The notes: generated by a model not told the origin, from the letters alone. Positions 35,028 through 44,200 are shown, counted from the first letter of the stretch. The stretch: DNA of 64,000 nucleotides from Paenibacillus bouchesdurhonensis (GCF_900155685.1 NZ_LT732548.1:4135492-4199491), one strand, 5' to 3'. Numbers and translations: made by a program.

Positions 35028-37719
35028 CTGCAACCTCCTGTAATGTATCTTGAGATCGTATTTCCTCAGTTATTAATTCGCTTTCAAAGTAATAATGCCC
35101 CGAGCCGGCCGTATAGACCGACCGCCCTTCCTTGCCCCCGACATATTTAGCCGGGCCGACGGTATGCGTCACGCTGCCGGGAATGCAAAGTTCAGCAGTG
35201 GTGTTCACTGGCAGGCTTACCTTCATGCTAAATCTGTTGTTCTCCCTGGCCCAATCCACGGTTATGGTGCCGTAAGGACATTCGTAAATGCCCTTAATAT
35301 GGGTCAAGCTGCCTCCCGGATATGGCTTTATCCGTATTTTCTTAAATCCAGGTTCAAGGGAATCAGGCTCTATACCGGCAGCATATCTGTACAGCCACTC
35401 TCCTACGGAACCGAGCGAGTAATGGTTGAATGAGTTCATCGAGGGAGACTGAAAGCCTTTCTCCTCCGTCCAGCCATCCCAGCGCTCCCAAATGGTCGTA
35501 GCTCCGTGCTTCACCGAATACAGCCAGGACGGGAACTCCTCCTGCTGCAGCAATTGATACGCAAGATCATTCAAGCCGTTCTGCGATAATACCGGAAGCA
35601 GATACCCTACGCCGAGAAAGCCGGTGCTTAAACGGCAGCCATTATTAACGATAAGCTGTTCGAGCCGGTTTATCGCTTGCGGCTTAATCGCCGGAGCAAG
35701 AAGATCAAAATGGATAGCTAACACATATACAGTTTGTGTATCCCCTTTGATCCTGCCGTCAGAAGAAACATAGGCCCCCATAAAGGCATCGCATATTCTC
35801 TTGAATAGGGCTAGATAAGCTTGTTCATCCTCATCTTTCCCAAGCACTCGCGCTATTCTTGCCAGCAGGGAGACACTGTAGCCGAAATATGCTGTGGCGA
35901 GCACATCCTTAGGGGTATCCGCGCCGATGGATAACCAATCGGCATGATCCGCATAATCAGCCCGCAGCAATCCGTCGCTGTTTTTCTCCAAATATTCAAC
36001 CCAACGCTGCATGGAAGCATAGCAGTCGCTCAATATATCCAAATCACCATACATCAGATAAACCGTCCACGGAATGATGACACCTGCATCTCCCCAGCCT
36101 GCATTATCAGGCGCAAACCATTTTGCATTGCTGATGCCTTTATAAATCCGCCATCCGGCATCCGGGGCAACATCAGGGAACGCCCCCTCCGGCGACTGTG
36201 CATCTATGATATCTACCATGTACTTCCGGAAAAAACCCGCTACATTCATGTTGTATGAGGCCGTGCGAATGAAAATTTGCGCATCTCCAGTCCAGCCCAG
36301 CCGTTCATCGCGCTGCGGACAATCCATCGGAACGGACAAAAAGTTGCTGCGCTGTCCCCACTTGATATTGGAGATAAGCTGATTAACCAATTCATCGGAA
36401 GTGTGAAGCTCTCCGCTAGGCGGCGTGTCCGAATGTATGACCTTTCCCGTTAACGCCAGCACAGTCACTTCTTCGGAAGAAGTCTCTACTTCAGCGTATC
36501 TGAAGCCATGAAACGTAAAATGGGGTTGAAAGGTTTGCTTCGACTCCCCATCCAGCACATAGTGACAGGTTTGTACGGCTTTCCGCAAATTCAAGGTATA
36601 CAATAAGCCGGATTCATCCAGCATTTCCGCATGATTGACCGAAACTTTGCTGCCTGCCGGGCCGATCGCCGTCAATGAAGTCCAGCCGGTCATATTTTGA
36701 CCAAAGTCGAATATGATGGTTCCTCGTTCTGTCATGTAGCTCCGAACAGGCTCCAAGGTTTGCGTTATTCGAACGGGCGGGCCATTTTGCGGTTGAAGCG
36801 TGCCGGGATAATCCTGAAATAAATCCGGTACCGTCCAGTTGGAATCGTCGAACCCGGAGCGATCCCATCCACGTTGCTCAAGCCGGGAATCAAAGCTCTC
36901 TCCCTTAATCATATCGGAATAGCGAATAGGCCCTTCATTCATTCGCCAGCTTTCATCGGTACAAAAGCTTGCGCTCGTTCCGTCCTGGTATTCTACCCGG
37001 AGCTGCATCAGGCAGCATGGATTGCTGCCATAAATCCGAGTTCCCATCATGCCTACATTGCCAGCATACCACCCTGTCCCCAGTATAATCGCCCAGGCAT
37101 TTCTCCCTTCATGCAGCATCTGCGTAACATCATAAGCCTGATAAAGAGTTCGCTGTGCGTAATCTGTCCAACCCGGAGCCAGTATATGGTCGCCTACCCG
37201 TTCGCCATTCAGCCGTGCTTCGTACATTCCTAAGGCTGTTGCATATAACCTCGCCCTAAGAACAGGCTTGTCTATATTCAGCTCTCGGCGCAAATAGCTT
37301 GCGGGGACTAGCTCCTCCTCCTGCTGATCGGCCCGTCCGATCCATTTTCCGTTCCAATCCGCATCAGCCAATGCTGTATCGAATTTTCCAATGGGACTCC
37401 ATACGCCGCCCTGCTGATTTGAGCACCAGATTTGAACTTTGTAAAAATAGGTTGTCCCTGAGGTTAACGTCCTGCCGCGATATGGAACATAAACAGATTG
37501 ATCACTTTCTATCTTACCGCTATCCCACATATTCCCCTGATCTTCCGCCAAAATCGGCTCGCTATCAGCGACAATAATCCGATAAGCGACTTGCAGTAAA
37601 TTCCACTCGGGGTCCAGAGAATCTTGTGCCAGCTGCCAACTAAATCTGGGGCAATCTGTTCCGATCGCCAGAGGATTTTCCTCATCCTCAACAAGCAGCC
37701 GCACGATTTTTATTGTCAT
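35014..37719 (-). CDS. Alpha-L-rhamnosidase, GH78
   Basis: 901 residues, normal for GH78. N-terminal Bac_rhamnosid_N-type beta domains are followed by an (alpha/alpha)6 catalytic barrel. The signature CPQRDERLGWTGDAQIF carries the general acid, and the WERWDGW / NSFNHYSLGSVGEW segments carry further active-site residues. A C-terminal beta domain ends the protein. No signal peptide, so it acts on imported rhamnosides. AAAGGGGAG precedes the ATG. First gene of the minus-strand operon, divergent from the AraC gene. Confidence 0.96.
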   Translation of the reverse strand: MTIKIVRLLVEDEENPLAIGTDCPRFSWQLAQDSLDPEWNLLQVAYRIIVADSEPILAEDQGNMWDSGKIESDQSVYVPYRGRTLTSGTTYFYKVQIWCSNQQGGVWSPIGKFDTALADADWNGKWIGRADQQEEELVPASYLRRELNIDKPVLRARLYATALGMYEARLNGERVGDHILAPGWTDYAQRTLYQAYDVTQMLHEGRNAWAIILGTGWYAGNVGMMGTRIYGSNPCCLMQLRVEYQDGTSASFCTDESWRMNEGPIRYSDMIKGESFDSRLEQRGWDRSGFDDSNWTVPDLFQDYPGTLQPQNGPPVRITQTLEPVRSYMTERGTIIFDFGQNMTGWTSLTAIGPAGSKVSVNHAEMLDESGLLYTLNLRKAVQTCHYVLDGESKQTFQPHFTFHGFRYAEVETSSEEVTVLALTGKVIHSDTPPSGELHTSDELVNQLISNIKWGQRSNFLSVPMDCPQRDERLGWTGDAQIFIRTASYNMNVAGFFRKYMVDIIDAQSPEGAFPDVAPDAGWRIYKGISNAKWFAPDNAGWGDAGVIIPWTVYLMYGDLDILSDCYASMQRWVEYLEKNSDGLLRADYADHADWLSIGADTPKDVLATAYFGYSVSLLARIARVLGKDEDEQAYLALFKRICDAFMGAYVSSDGRIKGDTQTVYVLAIHFDLLAPAIKPQAINRLEQLIVNNGCRLSTGFLGVGYLLPVLSQNGLNDLAYQLLQQEEFPSWLYSVKHGATTIWERWDGWTEEKGFQSPSMNSFNHYSLGSVGEWLYRYAAGIEPDSLEPGFKKIRIKPYPGGSLTHIKGIYECPYGTITVDWARENNRFSMKVSLPVNTTAELCIPGSVTHTVGPAKYVGGKEGRSVYTAGSGHYYFESELITEEIRSQDTLQEVADEHE

Positions 37720-37973
37720 ATTTTTGCTATCTCCCCTTTAACTTAAGCCATTAAATCATTACTCTGCAGAATAATTGTTAAAGATTTATCCACAGTATAG
37801 GTGAAGTAAAATATAAATTTATAGGGCGATCCGGCATAATAAAAGGGGGGATAATGTAGACTTGATCTTTCCGTGAATCTATGTTTAATATTAGAAAAGC
37901 AATGCAAAAATTACCGTAGCCTATTCTTTCTTATATCTTAAAGGCATCAGCCAGCTCATTCTCTGCATGAAAA

Positions 37974-37987
37974 TGGAGGCGCTTTCA
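37974..37987. promoter_or_regulatory. Possible cre site at the AraC gene start
   Basis: TGGAGGCGCTTTCA matches the cre consensus at 12 of 14 positions, with a perfect right half. It overlaps the GGAGG ribosome site and ends two bases before the ATG. The 37720-37988 spacer otherwise shows no gene; it must hold the divergent promoters. Confidence 0.35.
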
Positions 37988-37988
37988 A

Positions 37989-38912
37989 ATGGTGTTTACA
38001 TTGCGCGGCACCCGGTTCTTTGAAGATGATTTTCCAATCTACCTCAATCGTGAAGTCGAGGCGTTTCATCTACGGGAACATGTACATGATTTTGTGGAAT
38101 TATGTTTGGTTGAAGAAGGACAAGGTCATCATTATATTGACAAAAAATCATACCCTGTGCAAAAAGGAGACATCTTTCTGCTGCCAGTAGGCACGGTTCA
38201 CGTATTCCGTCCGGTCTCGGCAAAAAGCTCCCATCCGCTGGTAGTTTGTAATTGCATCTTCAAGTTGGAGGCGCTTCAGGAATTGCTGGGCTCCTTTCAG
38301 CCTGGCTCGCCGCTTTATGACATGTTGACCAGAACCTCTGCCGGAGAAGGCGGCTGCTGGTACCAGTTCCGGGACAAGCATAATCGACTGCACCAGTTGT
38401 TTAATGAGGCCTATATCGAGTACTACAACAGAGGCAGCAATTACAGGGTGCTTATCCGTTCACTAGTCCTGCAAATTTTCATCACACTCGATCGCCTCGC
38501 CAGGGAAACTGCTACAAGCTCGTATATAGAACCCTCTACCTTGAAGGCTGACAGGATGCAAGAAGCGCTGCAAATCCTGCAGGATCGCTATCAGGAGCAT
38601 TTGACGCTAGAGATGATGGCGGAAAAATCATTCATGAGCGTCAGACAGTTCCAGAATATGTTCAAACAAGCCACGGGCAAAACCTTTAACCGTTACGTTC
38701 AGCACGTGCGTATTCTCAAAAGCTGCGAGCTGCTCGTTCATACCGACTGGTCTGTTGCTCAAATTGCTGAGGAGGTCGGTTACTCCGATATGAAGTTTTT
38801 TCATGCTTTATTTCGAAAAATTACAGGAGAAACCCCCTTGAGATATCGCCAAATATATAAAAAACAGGAAAAGTGCGAATCGGCATATAGTGCCAACAAA
38901 TTTGTTATGTAG
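37989..38912 (+). CDS. AraC-family transcriptional regulator
   Basis: 307 residues. An N-terminal cupin-type sugar-sensing domain (REHVHDFVELCLVEEGQGHHYI; KGDIFLLPVGTVHVF) is followed by two helix-turn-helix motifs at about 200-295 (LTLEMMAEKSFMSVRQFQNM and SVAQIAEEVGYSDMKFFHAL). Its divergent position next to the rhamnosidase operon makes it the likely activator of that operon in response to a rhamnose-type sugar. Confidence 0.93.
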   Translation: MVFTLRGTRFFEDDFPIYLNREVEAFHLREHVHDFVELCLVEEGQGHHYIDKKSYPVQKGDIFLLPVGTVHVFRPVSAKSSHPLVVCNCIFKLEALQELLGSFQPGSPLYDMLTRTSAGEGGCWYQFRDKHNRLHQLFNEAYIEYYNRGSNYRVLIRSLVLQIFITLDRLARETATSSYIEPSTLKADRMQEALQILQDRYQEHLTLEMMAEKSFMSVRQFQNMFKQATGKTFNRYVQHVRILKSCELLVHTDWSVAQIAEEVGYSDMKFFHALFRKITGETPLRYRQIYKKQEKCESAYSANKFVM

Positions 38913-38944
38913 ATAAATAAGAAGCGTCTATAAATTCTATATCC

Positions 38945-38995
38945 AAAAAAAGCAAGCGGGTCAGCCAAGGAAAGTCCTTGATCAACCCGCTTGCT
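38945..38995 (-). terminator. Terminator of the 92-residue Zn-type protein gene
   Basis: Stem AGCAAGCGGGT / ACCCGCTTGCT with an inner CAAGGA/TCCTTG pairing, followed by TTTTTT on the minus strand. It can also end the AraC transcript from the other side, less efficiently. Confidence 0.75.
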
Positions 38996-39064
38996 CTTCA
39001 ATCCTATGAACGGTCTCATAGAGTCCGCTATCAAGCCCGTCTTCAACGTTGATTGACTGCTATC

Positions 39065-39343
39065 TTACTGAGCCAGCGCTTTCTCGATCCACTGACCATC
39101 ATCAATCTGCTGTCTGATTTCTCCGCTGAATCTGTCCATGCATTTGCAAATAAAGTCTTTGCGGCAAACCGGACAAGGAGTTCTCTGTAACCGGCTGATG
39201 TTCGTTAGCCGCCATTCCGGGTCTCGGTGAAAAAATACTCGGCACGCTGTACCATCAACCATCGTAACGATAAATTCGTACAGCCCTTCCTTTTCGTTGC
39301 TGCTGGCCTTGGTCACGTTGTGAACACTCGGTCTGTAAGACAT
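39065..39343 (-). CDS. Small conserved-type protein with CPVC-CKC motif
   Basis: 92 residues from ATG 39343 (GGGTGA upstream). A beta-rich N-terminal half (YEFIVTMVDGTACRVFFH) is followed by CPVCRKDFICKC, a possible zinc or metal site, and a helical end. I do not recognise the family. It has its own terminator and lies alone between the AraC and ohr genes. Confidence 0.65.
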   Translation of the reverse strand: MSYRPSVHNVTKASSNEKEGLYEFIVTMVDGTACRVFFHRDPEWRLTNISRLQRTPCPVCRKDFICKCMDRFSGEIRQQIDDGQWIEKALAQ

Positions 39344-39461
39344 GGTCATCACCCGTATTATCAAATTTAAATCCTAATTTAGTACTTAGACATATTAAAT
39401 AATTTTTTGCAGTGTGTCAACTTGGAATGATATTACAATTAAATCCATTTCCTACACGTGA

Positions 39462-39506
39462 AAAAGACTTCTCTCGATCAGTATTGCCCATGAGAAGTCT
39501 TTTAAA
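39462..39506. terminator. Bidirectional terminator of ohr
   Basis: AAAAGACTTCTC / GAGAAGTCTTTT stem with a loop of about 18 bases; T-tracts on both sides. It lies 5 bases beyond the ohr stop on the minus strand. Confidence 0.75.
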
Positions 39507-39510
39507 ATCA

Positions 39511-39936
39511 TTACGATTCAATTAAGTTTAATTTTACTTCAATATTGCCTCTAGTCGCCTTCGAATACGGACAGAAATCATGCGCTTTACGCAGCAAGTC
39601 CTGAGCTGTATCGCGTTCTACTCCCGGAATTTGCGCATCGATGGCCACAGCTAATTGAAATCCGTCATCCCCCGGATCCTTGCCAATGCTTACGTGGTGC
39701 TTAACGATCACCTGATCCAATTTTACGCCTTCTTGTTCGGCTACATGCTCCAGGGCACTGGCAAAGCAAGCCCCATAACCGGCGGCAAACAGCTGCTCGG
39801 GATTAGTGCCAGAACCTCCCTGGCCTCCCAGCGCTTCAGGCATGCTGAGCTCTAGTTTCAACGCACCATCGGATGTCTCTACTGTACCTGTTCTGCCGCC
39901 TTGTATCATAGCAATTGCCGTATATATTGCTTTCAT
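39511..39936 (-). CDS. Organic hydroperoxide resistance protein (Ohr/OsmC)
   Basis: 141 residues. The two reactive cysteines are present in GYGACFASAL (about Cys57) and HDFCPYSKA (about Cys121). Ohr is a thiol peroxidase that reduces organic and lipid peroxides. AAGGAGGGAGCG precedes the ATG. No ohrR regulator gene lies next to it. Normal length. Confidence 0.95.
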   Translation of the reverse strand: MKAIYTAIAMIQGGRTGTVETSDGALKLELSMPEALGGQGGSGTNPEQLFAAGYGACFASALEHVAEQEGVKLDQVIVKHHVSIGKDPGDDGFQLAVAIDAQIPGVERDTAQDLLRKAHDFCPYSKATRGNIEVKLNLIES

Positions 39937-40012
39937 ATTTCGCTCCCTCCTTGTTCAAAATTCGGGTCACTGTCCATTTAAAGCAATTAGCATGCTTTGA
40001 AACGCTCGAGAT

Positions 40013-40059
40013 TAAAAAAAAGCCGTCTCAGCAGTAGATTAATCTACTGCTGAGACGGC
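40013..40059 (-). terminator. Strong terminator after tRNA-Leu
   Basis: A perfect 38-base palindrome (40022-40059; arms start GCCGTCTCAGC) is followed by eight T on the minus strand, 19 bases after the tRNA 3' end. Confidence 0.9.
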
Positions 40060-40077
40060 CTTCCGTCACTTGATGTA

Positions 40078-40160
40078 TGCGGTCGAGAGGACTCGAACCT
40101 CCACGGGTATACACCCACTACCCCCTCAAGATAGCGTGTCTGCCATTCCACCACGACCGC
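40078..40160 (-). tRNA. tRNA-Leu (GAG), copy 1
   Basis: Acceptor GCGGTCG / CGACCGC with A as discriminator, long variable arm (GTGGGTGTATACCCGT), T-loop GGTTCGAGTCC and anticodon loop TTGAGGG. CCA is not encoded. The identical sequence occurs at 43735-43817. Confidence 0.95.
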
Positions 40161-40229
40161 ATATTGTTTGAAACGAACATTTTTTATTATATCGCTGCCA
40201 TCGCTAAAAGTAAAGTGTTATTATTTTCC

Positions 40230-40583
40230 TCAGTATTTCTTAAGGCTTCTACGATATTCGGTAAATTCCAAATATTCTTGAATAAAGGCTTTTTCCTGAT
40301 CGGTCAACTGACTGATTAAGCGAATCCAATCGATTTCATCGACGACATAATTTTCTCTGCGTTCAAGTACCCTTTCCTGCGGCCGCTCTCGCCCGGTCAT
40401 CAGCCAATCCAAACTGACGTCAAAGTATGAGGCGATATCGATGAGTTTATTCGTACCGGGTGAAGATTTTCCGCGTTTCCAATCGCCCAAATTGCCAGTA
40501 CTGATTCCAAGTGTTTGACAAAACTCCTTCTTCGTCATCGATTTGCTTTTGATCAGCCGTTCTATTCTTTCGTAAATGGACAA
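40230..40583 (-). CDS. XRE-family transcriptional regulator
   Basis: 117 residues. The HTH_3 domain covers 5-62 (MTKKEFCQTLGISTGNLGDW; KLIDIASYFDVSLDWLMTG). The C-terminal 50 residues are charged and helical (LTDQEKAFIQEYLEF), perhaps for dimerisation. TAGGAG precedes the ATG. It lies alone, upstream of tRNA-Leu. A SinR-like repressor type; the targets are unknown. Confidence 0.9.
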   Translation of the reverse strand: MSIYERIERLIKSKSMTKKEFCQTLGISTGNLGDWKRGKSSPGTNKLIDIASYFDVSLDWLMTGRERPQERVLERRENYVVDEIDWIRLISQLTDQEKAFIQEYLEFTEYRRSLKKY

Positions 40584-40655
40584 GTCTCCTACCTTCCTTC
40601 ACAACAAAAAATTACGCATTTAAGTCATTATTGTTGTAAAATAGCGCAGTTGCGA

Positions 40656-40674
40656 GTATAATTTCATTATACCA
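40656..40674 (-). promoter_or_regulatory. Extended -10 promoter and palindrome before the XRE gene
   Basis: On the minus strand TGGTATAAT forms an extended -10 element and lies within the perfect inverted repeat GTATAAT-GAA-ATTATAC. The overlap suits autoregulation by the XRE protein. The -35 region is weak. Confidence 0.45.
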
Positions 40675-40807
40675 CTACTACGTACTGGTCATTACTCCCA
40701 GGATCATTATATCATAGACCTCTTCGGCCCTTCACTTCCTGGCAGTTATCCATCATGAATACAGCCTAGCATATATATTACTTATATAATAGATAGGAGT
40801 GTTCGCG

Positions 40808-41449
40808 ATGTCCCACGAACCAACCTTATGGATTTCAGCTGCCCAATCCTTGAACCAAGCTCTTGCCATTACCGATGCCCAGGGTACCATACAGCATGTC
40901 AATCCAACCTGGACATCAAAGGCGGCACAGCTAGGTTTATCTCCCCTATGGGATCGTCCTGGAATTAATCTCATCGATTTCCTGAAGAATCCTGACAACC
41001 GTGAAATATGTCCTGACGCTCCGATGTTCCTTGCTCAGCTAAGCAATATACTTCATGGAGATTGTGCTTCCTATAGCAAGGAGTTACATTTTCATTTATC
41101 CCTTTCTCAAGAAGCGATATGGTTTCAGTTGGAGGTCATCCCCCTTATTGACCAACATAGCTCCCTAATCAACGGCATTGTTCTCAGCTGCATAGATACG
41201 TCACGCTATAAACGCTTTGAGCTGCAGCTTGTTGAAATCATCTCGCAAATACGAACGCTCCGCGGTTTGCTCCCGATCTGTGCGGTGTGCAAGCGAATCA
41301 AGGATGAAGAGAATCATTGGGATGACATTGAGAACTTTTTAATTAGGAATACTCATGCCGAATTTACCCACGATATATGTCCTGATTGCATCCGAGTCTT
41401 GTACCCTAAATATTCCTCCTTCCTTGATCAACCTGATGAGGAGGAGTAA
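40808..41449 (+). CDS. PAS-domain protein with C-terminal cysteine motif
   Basis: 213 residues from ATG 40808 (TAGGAG eight bases upstream). A PAS domain covers about 5-140 (LNQALAITDAQGTIQHVNPTW). The last 60 residues contain CAVCKRIKDEENHWDD and CPDC, an arrangement often found after PAS/GAF domains and probably a zinc or redox site. There is no kinase or cyclase output domain, so it may signal by protein contact. Confidence 0.82.
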   Translation: MSHEPTLWISAAQSLNQALAITDAQGTIQHVNPTWTSKAAQLGLSPLWDRPGINLIDFLKNPDNREICPDAPMFLAQLSNILHGDCASYSKELHFHLSLSQEAIWFQLEVIPLIDQHSSLINGIVLSCIDTSRYKRFELQLVEIISQIRTLRGLLPICAVCKRIKDEENHWDDIENFLIRNTHAEFTHDICPDCIRVLYPKYSSFLDQPDEEE

Positions 41450-41470
41450 GTGATCGAGCGCCTCCCTCTT

Positions 41471-42172
41471 TTATGATTGGATATGCCTGTTTCTTTTTCT
41501 GCCCAGCATTTGTCCTGCCGACGCTCCGATAATTCCGCCAACAATAAGACCAATTCCGCCTAGATTCATTAATCCTGCCAGTGTTGCTAATGCCGCCCCT
41601 GTACAAGCTGCCAATAGATGCGGAAGCGTACGTTCACCACCAAACAATAATGCCAGGAACAGCGCAGGAAGTGCGAAACTAAGCACAGTAGCTGTTTCTG
41701 AAGGTACAATTCCGCCGATTCCAGCACCCACTATCGTTCCGGCGATCCAAGATCCGTATGCAGCCAATGCAAAAGTTAAATAATACGAAGGTGTAAGCCT
41801 TTCACCTGCCGCCGCACGGTTAGAGGTAACAACAAAGCTTTCATCCGTAAGGCCGAGTGCTGCTAACCACTTTAATGGTTCCCGCCAATCTGCTAAATAA
41901 GGCCCCATTGTAGCGCCATATAAGACATGACGCATATTAACAAGAAGGATCGTAGCAATGATTGTGACTGGAGCCGTTACTGTTTCAAGCATGCTGATCA
42001 GCATAAACTGTGCTCCTCCGGAATAAATCCATACAGAGCTAAATACGGATACGTACCATGGCACACCGCTAGCTGCCGCCAAAACACCAAAAGTAATAGA
42101 TAAGGGAAAATAGGCCAACACTATAGGCAAGACGTCTTTTAATGCTAAAGCAATTCTATCTTGTCGACTCAT
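41471..42172 (-). CDS. azlC: AzlC-family branched-chain amino acid exporter, large subunit
   Basis: 233 residues from ATG 42172 (AGGAGAT upstream); a longer frame reaches back into azlD without a ribosome site. About seven helices; the family hallmark LPIVLAYFPLSITFGVLAA is near the start. With AzlD it exports leucine-type amino acids or analogues. The gene follows azlD by 14 bases. Confidence 0.93.
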   Translation of the reverse strand: MSRQDRIALALKDVLPIVLAYFPLSITFGVLAAASGVPWYVSVFSSVWIYSGGAQFMLISMLETVTAPVTIIATILLVNMRHVLYGATMGPYLADWREPLKWLAALGLTDESFVVTSNRAAAGERLTPSYYLTFALAAYGSWIAGTIVGAGIGGIVPSETATVLSFALPALFLALLFGGERTLPHLLAACTGAALATLAGLMNLGGIGLIVGGIIGASAGQMLGRKRNRHIQS

Positions 42173-42186
42173 ATTTGTATCTCCTG

Positions 42187-42504
42187 TCACATCAAATAAT
42201 AGGCTATTGCGTAGAATGCGATGCCAGACACAACGGTTAGCAACAATCTTCGTGTCCACCAGGCAACTATTATCGTCGGGATCGCTGCTAACATCATCGT
42301 GTTATCCCTGAGCGAAACCCATTGTCCATCATTTAGCAATAGCAAGGGCCCAAGCAAAGCTCCAAGAACCGCCGGTGACACATAGGAGAGCCACTCTTTA
42401 GTCCGGTCTGACCATTGCACGCGGCTTCCCAGCGCGAGTGATCCTGCGCGAAATAAATAAGTCCCTAATCCAATAAGAAGAATAATCCATAGTTGAGATT
42501 CCAT
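42187..42504 (-). CDS. azlD: AzlD-family branched-chain amino acid exporter, small subunit
   Basis: 105 residues, four helices, with the family pattern TYLFRAGSLALG near 15-26 and LSYVSPAVLGALLGPLLL. Upstream partner of azlC. No AzlB/Lrp-like regulator gene is adjacent. Confidence 0.92.
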   Translation of the reverse strand: MESQLWIILLIGLGTYLFRAGSLALGSRVQWSDRTKEWLSYVSPAVLGALLGPLLLLNDGQWVSLRDNTMMLAAIPTIIVAWWTRRLLLTVVSGIAFYAIAYYLM

Positions 42505-42683
42505 TAACTCATTCCTGTCCTTAAGTTGTCTTGATGATTAGGCGGCACATCAAATTTCATGTATTCCGCCCGGTTAACTACAGATTAATACTATCATATT
42601 ATCCTTATGTTGACCTGAAATCAATTTCATATTTTATACTCTTAGCAAACAACCACAGAATAATCTATGAGGAGGATATATAA

Positions 42684-43541
42684 ATGAAGTTAATTGCCAT
42701 CGATCTGGACGGAACACTGCTTACTGCTGAGAGTAAACCAAGCTTAGAGGGCCTACAGGCCATTCATAATATTTTATCCGCCAATGATCATGAAATAACG
42801 ATTTGCACGGGTAGAGCCCGTTTTGACGTTTTAGGTATTATTGGAGAAGAAATACCCCTCCCAATTATTTCATCGAATGGAGCTGCCGTGCATGATGAAC
42901 GGGGACAGCTTTTACAAGAGACTCCCATCCCCCATTCTACCGCCGCCGAAGCTATAAATTATCTGATGGCACAGGATGTATATTTTGAAATCTTTTGTCC
43001 TGATGAAATTTATACACCTTTTAGCGGGACAAGCAAACTTCAAGCAGAGGTAGATATTCTCGTCAGCGCTAATCCGGATATAGACATCGCCACGCTGCAG
43101 AGTGGCATACAAACGCAGATGCATCAATTTGGCATCCAGCAGATTGATGATCCTCGTGAAGTTCTACGCGCCGGAACTCCTATTTATAAATTGCTTCTAT
43201 TTACTTATGACAATGCAAAATTAAGACTTATCAATAAGCATTTTCAAAACCAAGAATCCGTCCAAACTACAGCTGCTGCCAATCATACGCTAGAAATCAT
43301 TTCCACAGAAACGGACAAAGGCAGCGCACTTCAATTTCTTGCTTCCTATTACAACATCGACATGGCTGATACAATTGTCATCGGTGATAACTATAATGAC
43401 ATTTCCATGTTTCAGGTAGCTGGAACACGTGTGGCCATGGGCAATGCTGTCGATGAGATTAAACGGCTAAGCACCCTTACCACGCGCAGCAATAACGAGC
43501 ATGGAGTTGCCTACGCTTTAAATTCACTGCTTAATCTGTAA
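42684..43541 (+). CDS. Cof-type HAD-superfamily phosphatase
   Basis: 285 residues. Motif I is DLDGTLL (7-13), motif II is near ISSNGA, and motif III/IV is VIGDNYNDISMF near 230. The Cof-type cap lies between. GAGGAGG precedes the ATG. These enzymes dephosphorylate sugar phosphates or pyridoxal phosphate and FMN; the substrate cannot be told from sequence. Confidence 0.93.
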   Translation: MKLIAIDLDGTLLTAESKPSLEGLQAIHNILSANDHEITICTGRARFDVLGIIGEEIPLPIISSNGAAVHDERGQLLQETPIPHSTAAEAINYLMAQDVYFEIFCPDEIYTPFSGTSKLQAEVDILVSANPDIDIATLQSGIQTQMHQFGIQQIDDPREVLRAGTPIYKLLLFTYDNAKLRLINKHFQNQESVQTTAAANHTLEIISTETDKGSALQFLASYYNIDMADTIVIGDNYNDISMFQVAGTRVAMGNAVDEIKRLSTLTTRSNNEHGVAYALNSLLNL

Positions 43542-43572
43542 TCTCGGGTTATCTATCTTTATTCCTGCTTAA

Positions 43573-43606
43573 AGAACATCCTCGCTAAAGCGAGGATGTT
43601 CTAATA
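43573..43606 (+). terminator. Hairpin after the HAD gene
   Basis: Perfect 13-base-pair stem AGAACATCCTCGC / GCGAGGATGTTCT with loop TAAA, 31 bases after the stop. The T-tract that follows is poor. Confidence 0.6.
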
Positions 43607-43689
43607 TTCAAGTGATTAACCTATTAATATTGATGATTCGCTGGACTGCACCTTGTATGTAATCATAAATACAGCTAGATGCACAATTT

Positions 43690-43722
43690 CAAAAGAACCC
43701 TGCTTACCAGCAAGGTTCTTCT
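43690..43722 (-). terminator. Terminator of the tRNA cluster
   Basis: AAGAACC / GGTTCTT stem with inner TGCT/AGCA pairing, followed by TTTT on the minus strand, 12 bases after the tRNA-Leu copy 2 3' end. Confidence 0.6.
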
Positions 43723-43734
43723 TTTCGTTATGAA

Positions 43735-43817
43735 TGCGGTCGAGAGGACTCGAACCTCCACGGGTATACACCCACTACCCCCTCAAGATAGCGTGTCTGC
43801 CATTCCACCACGACCGC
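43735..43817 (-). tRNA. tRNA-Leu (GAG), copy 2
   Basis: Identical over all 83 bases to the copy at 40078-40160. Last gene of the Asn-Ser-Glu-Leu cluster. No encoded CCA. Confidence 0.95.
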
Positions 43818-43845
43818 ATATTAAGTTGTAAATTTTCGCTCCGAC

Positions 43846-43878
43846 GAACCCACCAAGGGATTCTCACCCCTACTTAAA
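43846..43878 (-). repeat. Divergent copy of the inter-tRNA spacer motif
   Basis: The stretch GCTCCGACGAACCCACC...TTCTCACCCC resembles the starts of the two longer repeats at 44094 and 44247 (GCTTCGACGAACCCTCC...TTCTCACCC). It lies between tRNA-Leu and tRNA-Glu, suggesting a shared spacer or processing element. Confidence 0.5.
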
Positions 43879-43891
43879 GCTTATAAGAAAG

Positions 43892-43966
43892 TGGTGACCC
43901 GTAGGGGATTCGAACCCCTGTTACCTCCGTGAAAGGGAGGTGTCTTAACCCCTTGACCAACGGGCC
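43892..43966 (-). tRNA. tRNA-Glu (TTC)
   Basis: Acceptor GGCCCGT / ACGGGTC, anticodon loop CTTTCAC, T-loop GGTTCGAATCC, and an encoded CCA end (43892-43894). Confidence 0.95.
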
Positions 43967-44093
43967 AAATAAAATATTATGTCTACCCTTTTTTAGAGTG
44001 ACAACAAAAATGAGTATATCAAAATTTACGTGCGTTGACAACCCTATTTTTTGTCGTAAGAAATAAAAAAAGCCCATTAGGACTTTAGCATTT

Positions 44094-44200
44094 GCTTCGA
44101 CGAACCCTCCTTCTGAGGGTTCTCACCCTCTAACATAGAGAACCCTCCGGGGATCCGGAGGGTTTCTGATTGAAGTAGTTCAGAACGGAGAGAGAGGGAT
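44094..44200. repeat. Tandem duplication, copy 1 (107 bases)
   Basis: 107 bases matching 44247-44353 with two differences seen. It includes two hairpins (GAACCCTC/GAGGGTTC and AACCCTCCGG/CCGGAGGGTT) and ends with the last 14 bases of a tRNA-Ser 3' end. The 43967-44338 stretch has no protein gene. Confidence 0.9.
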
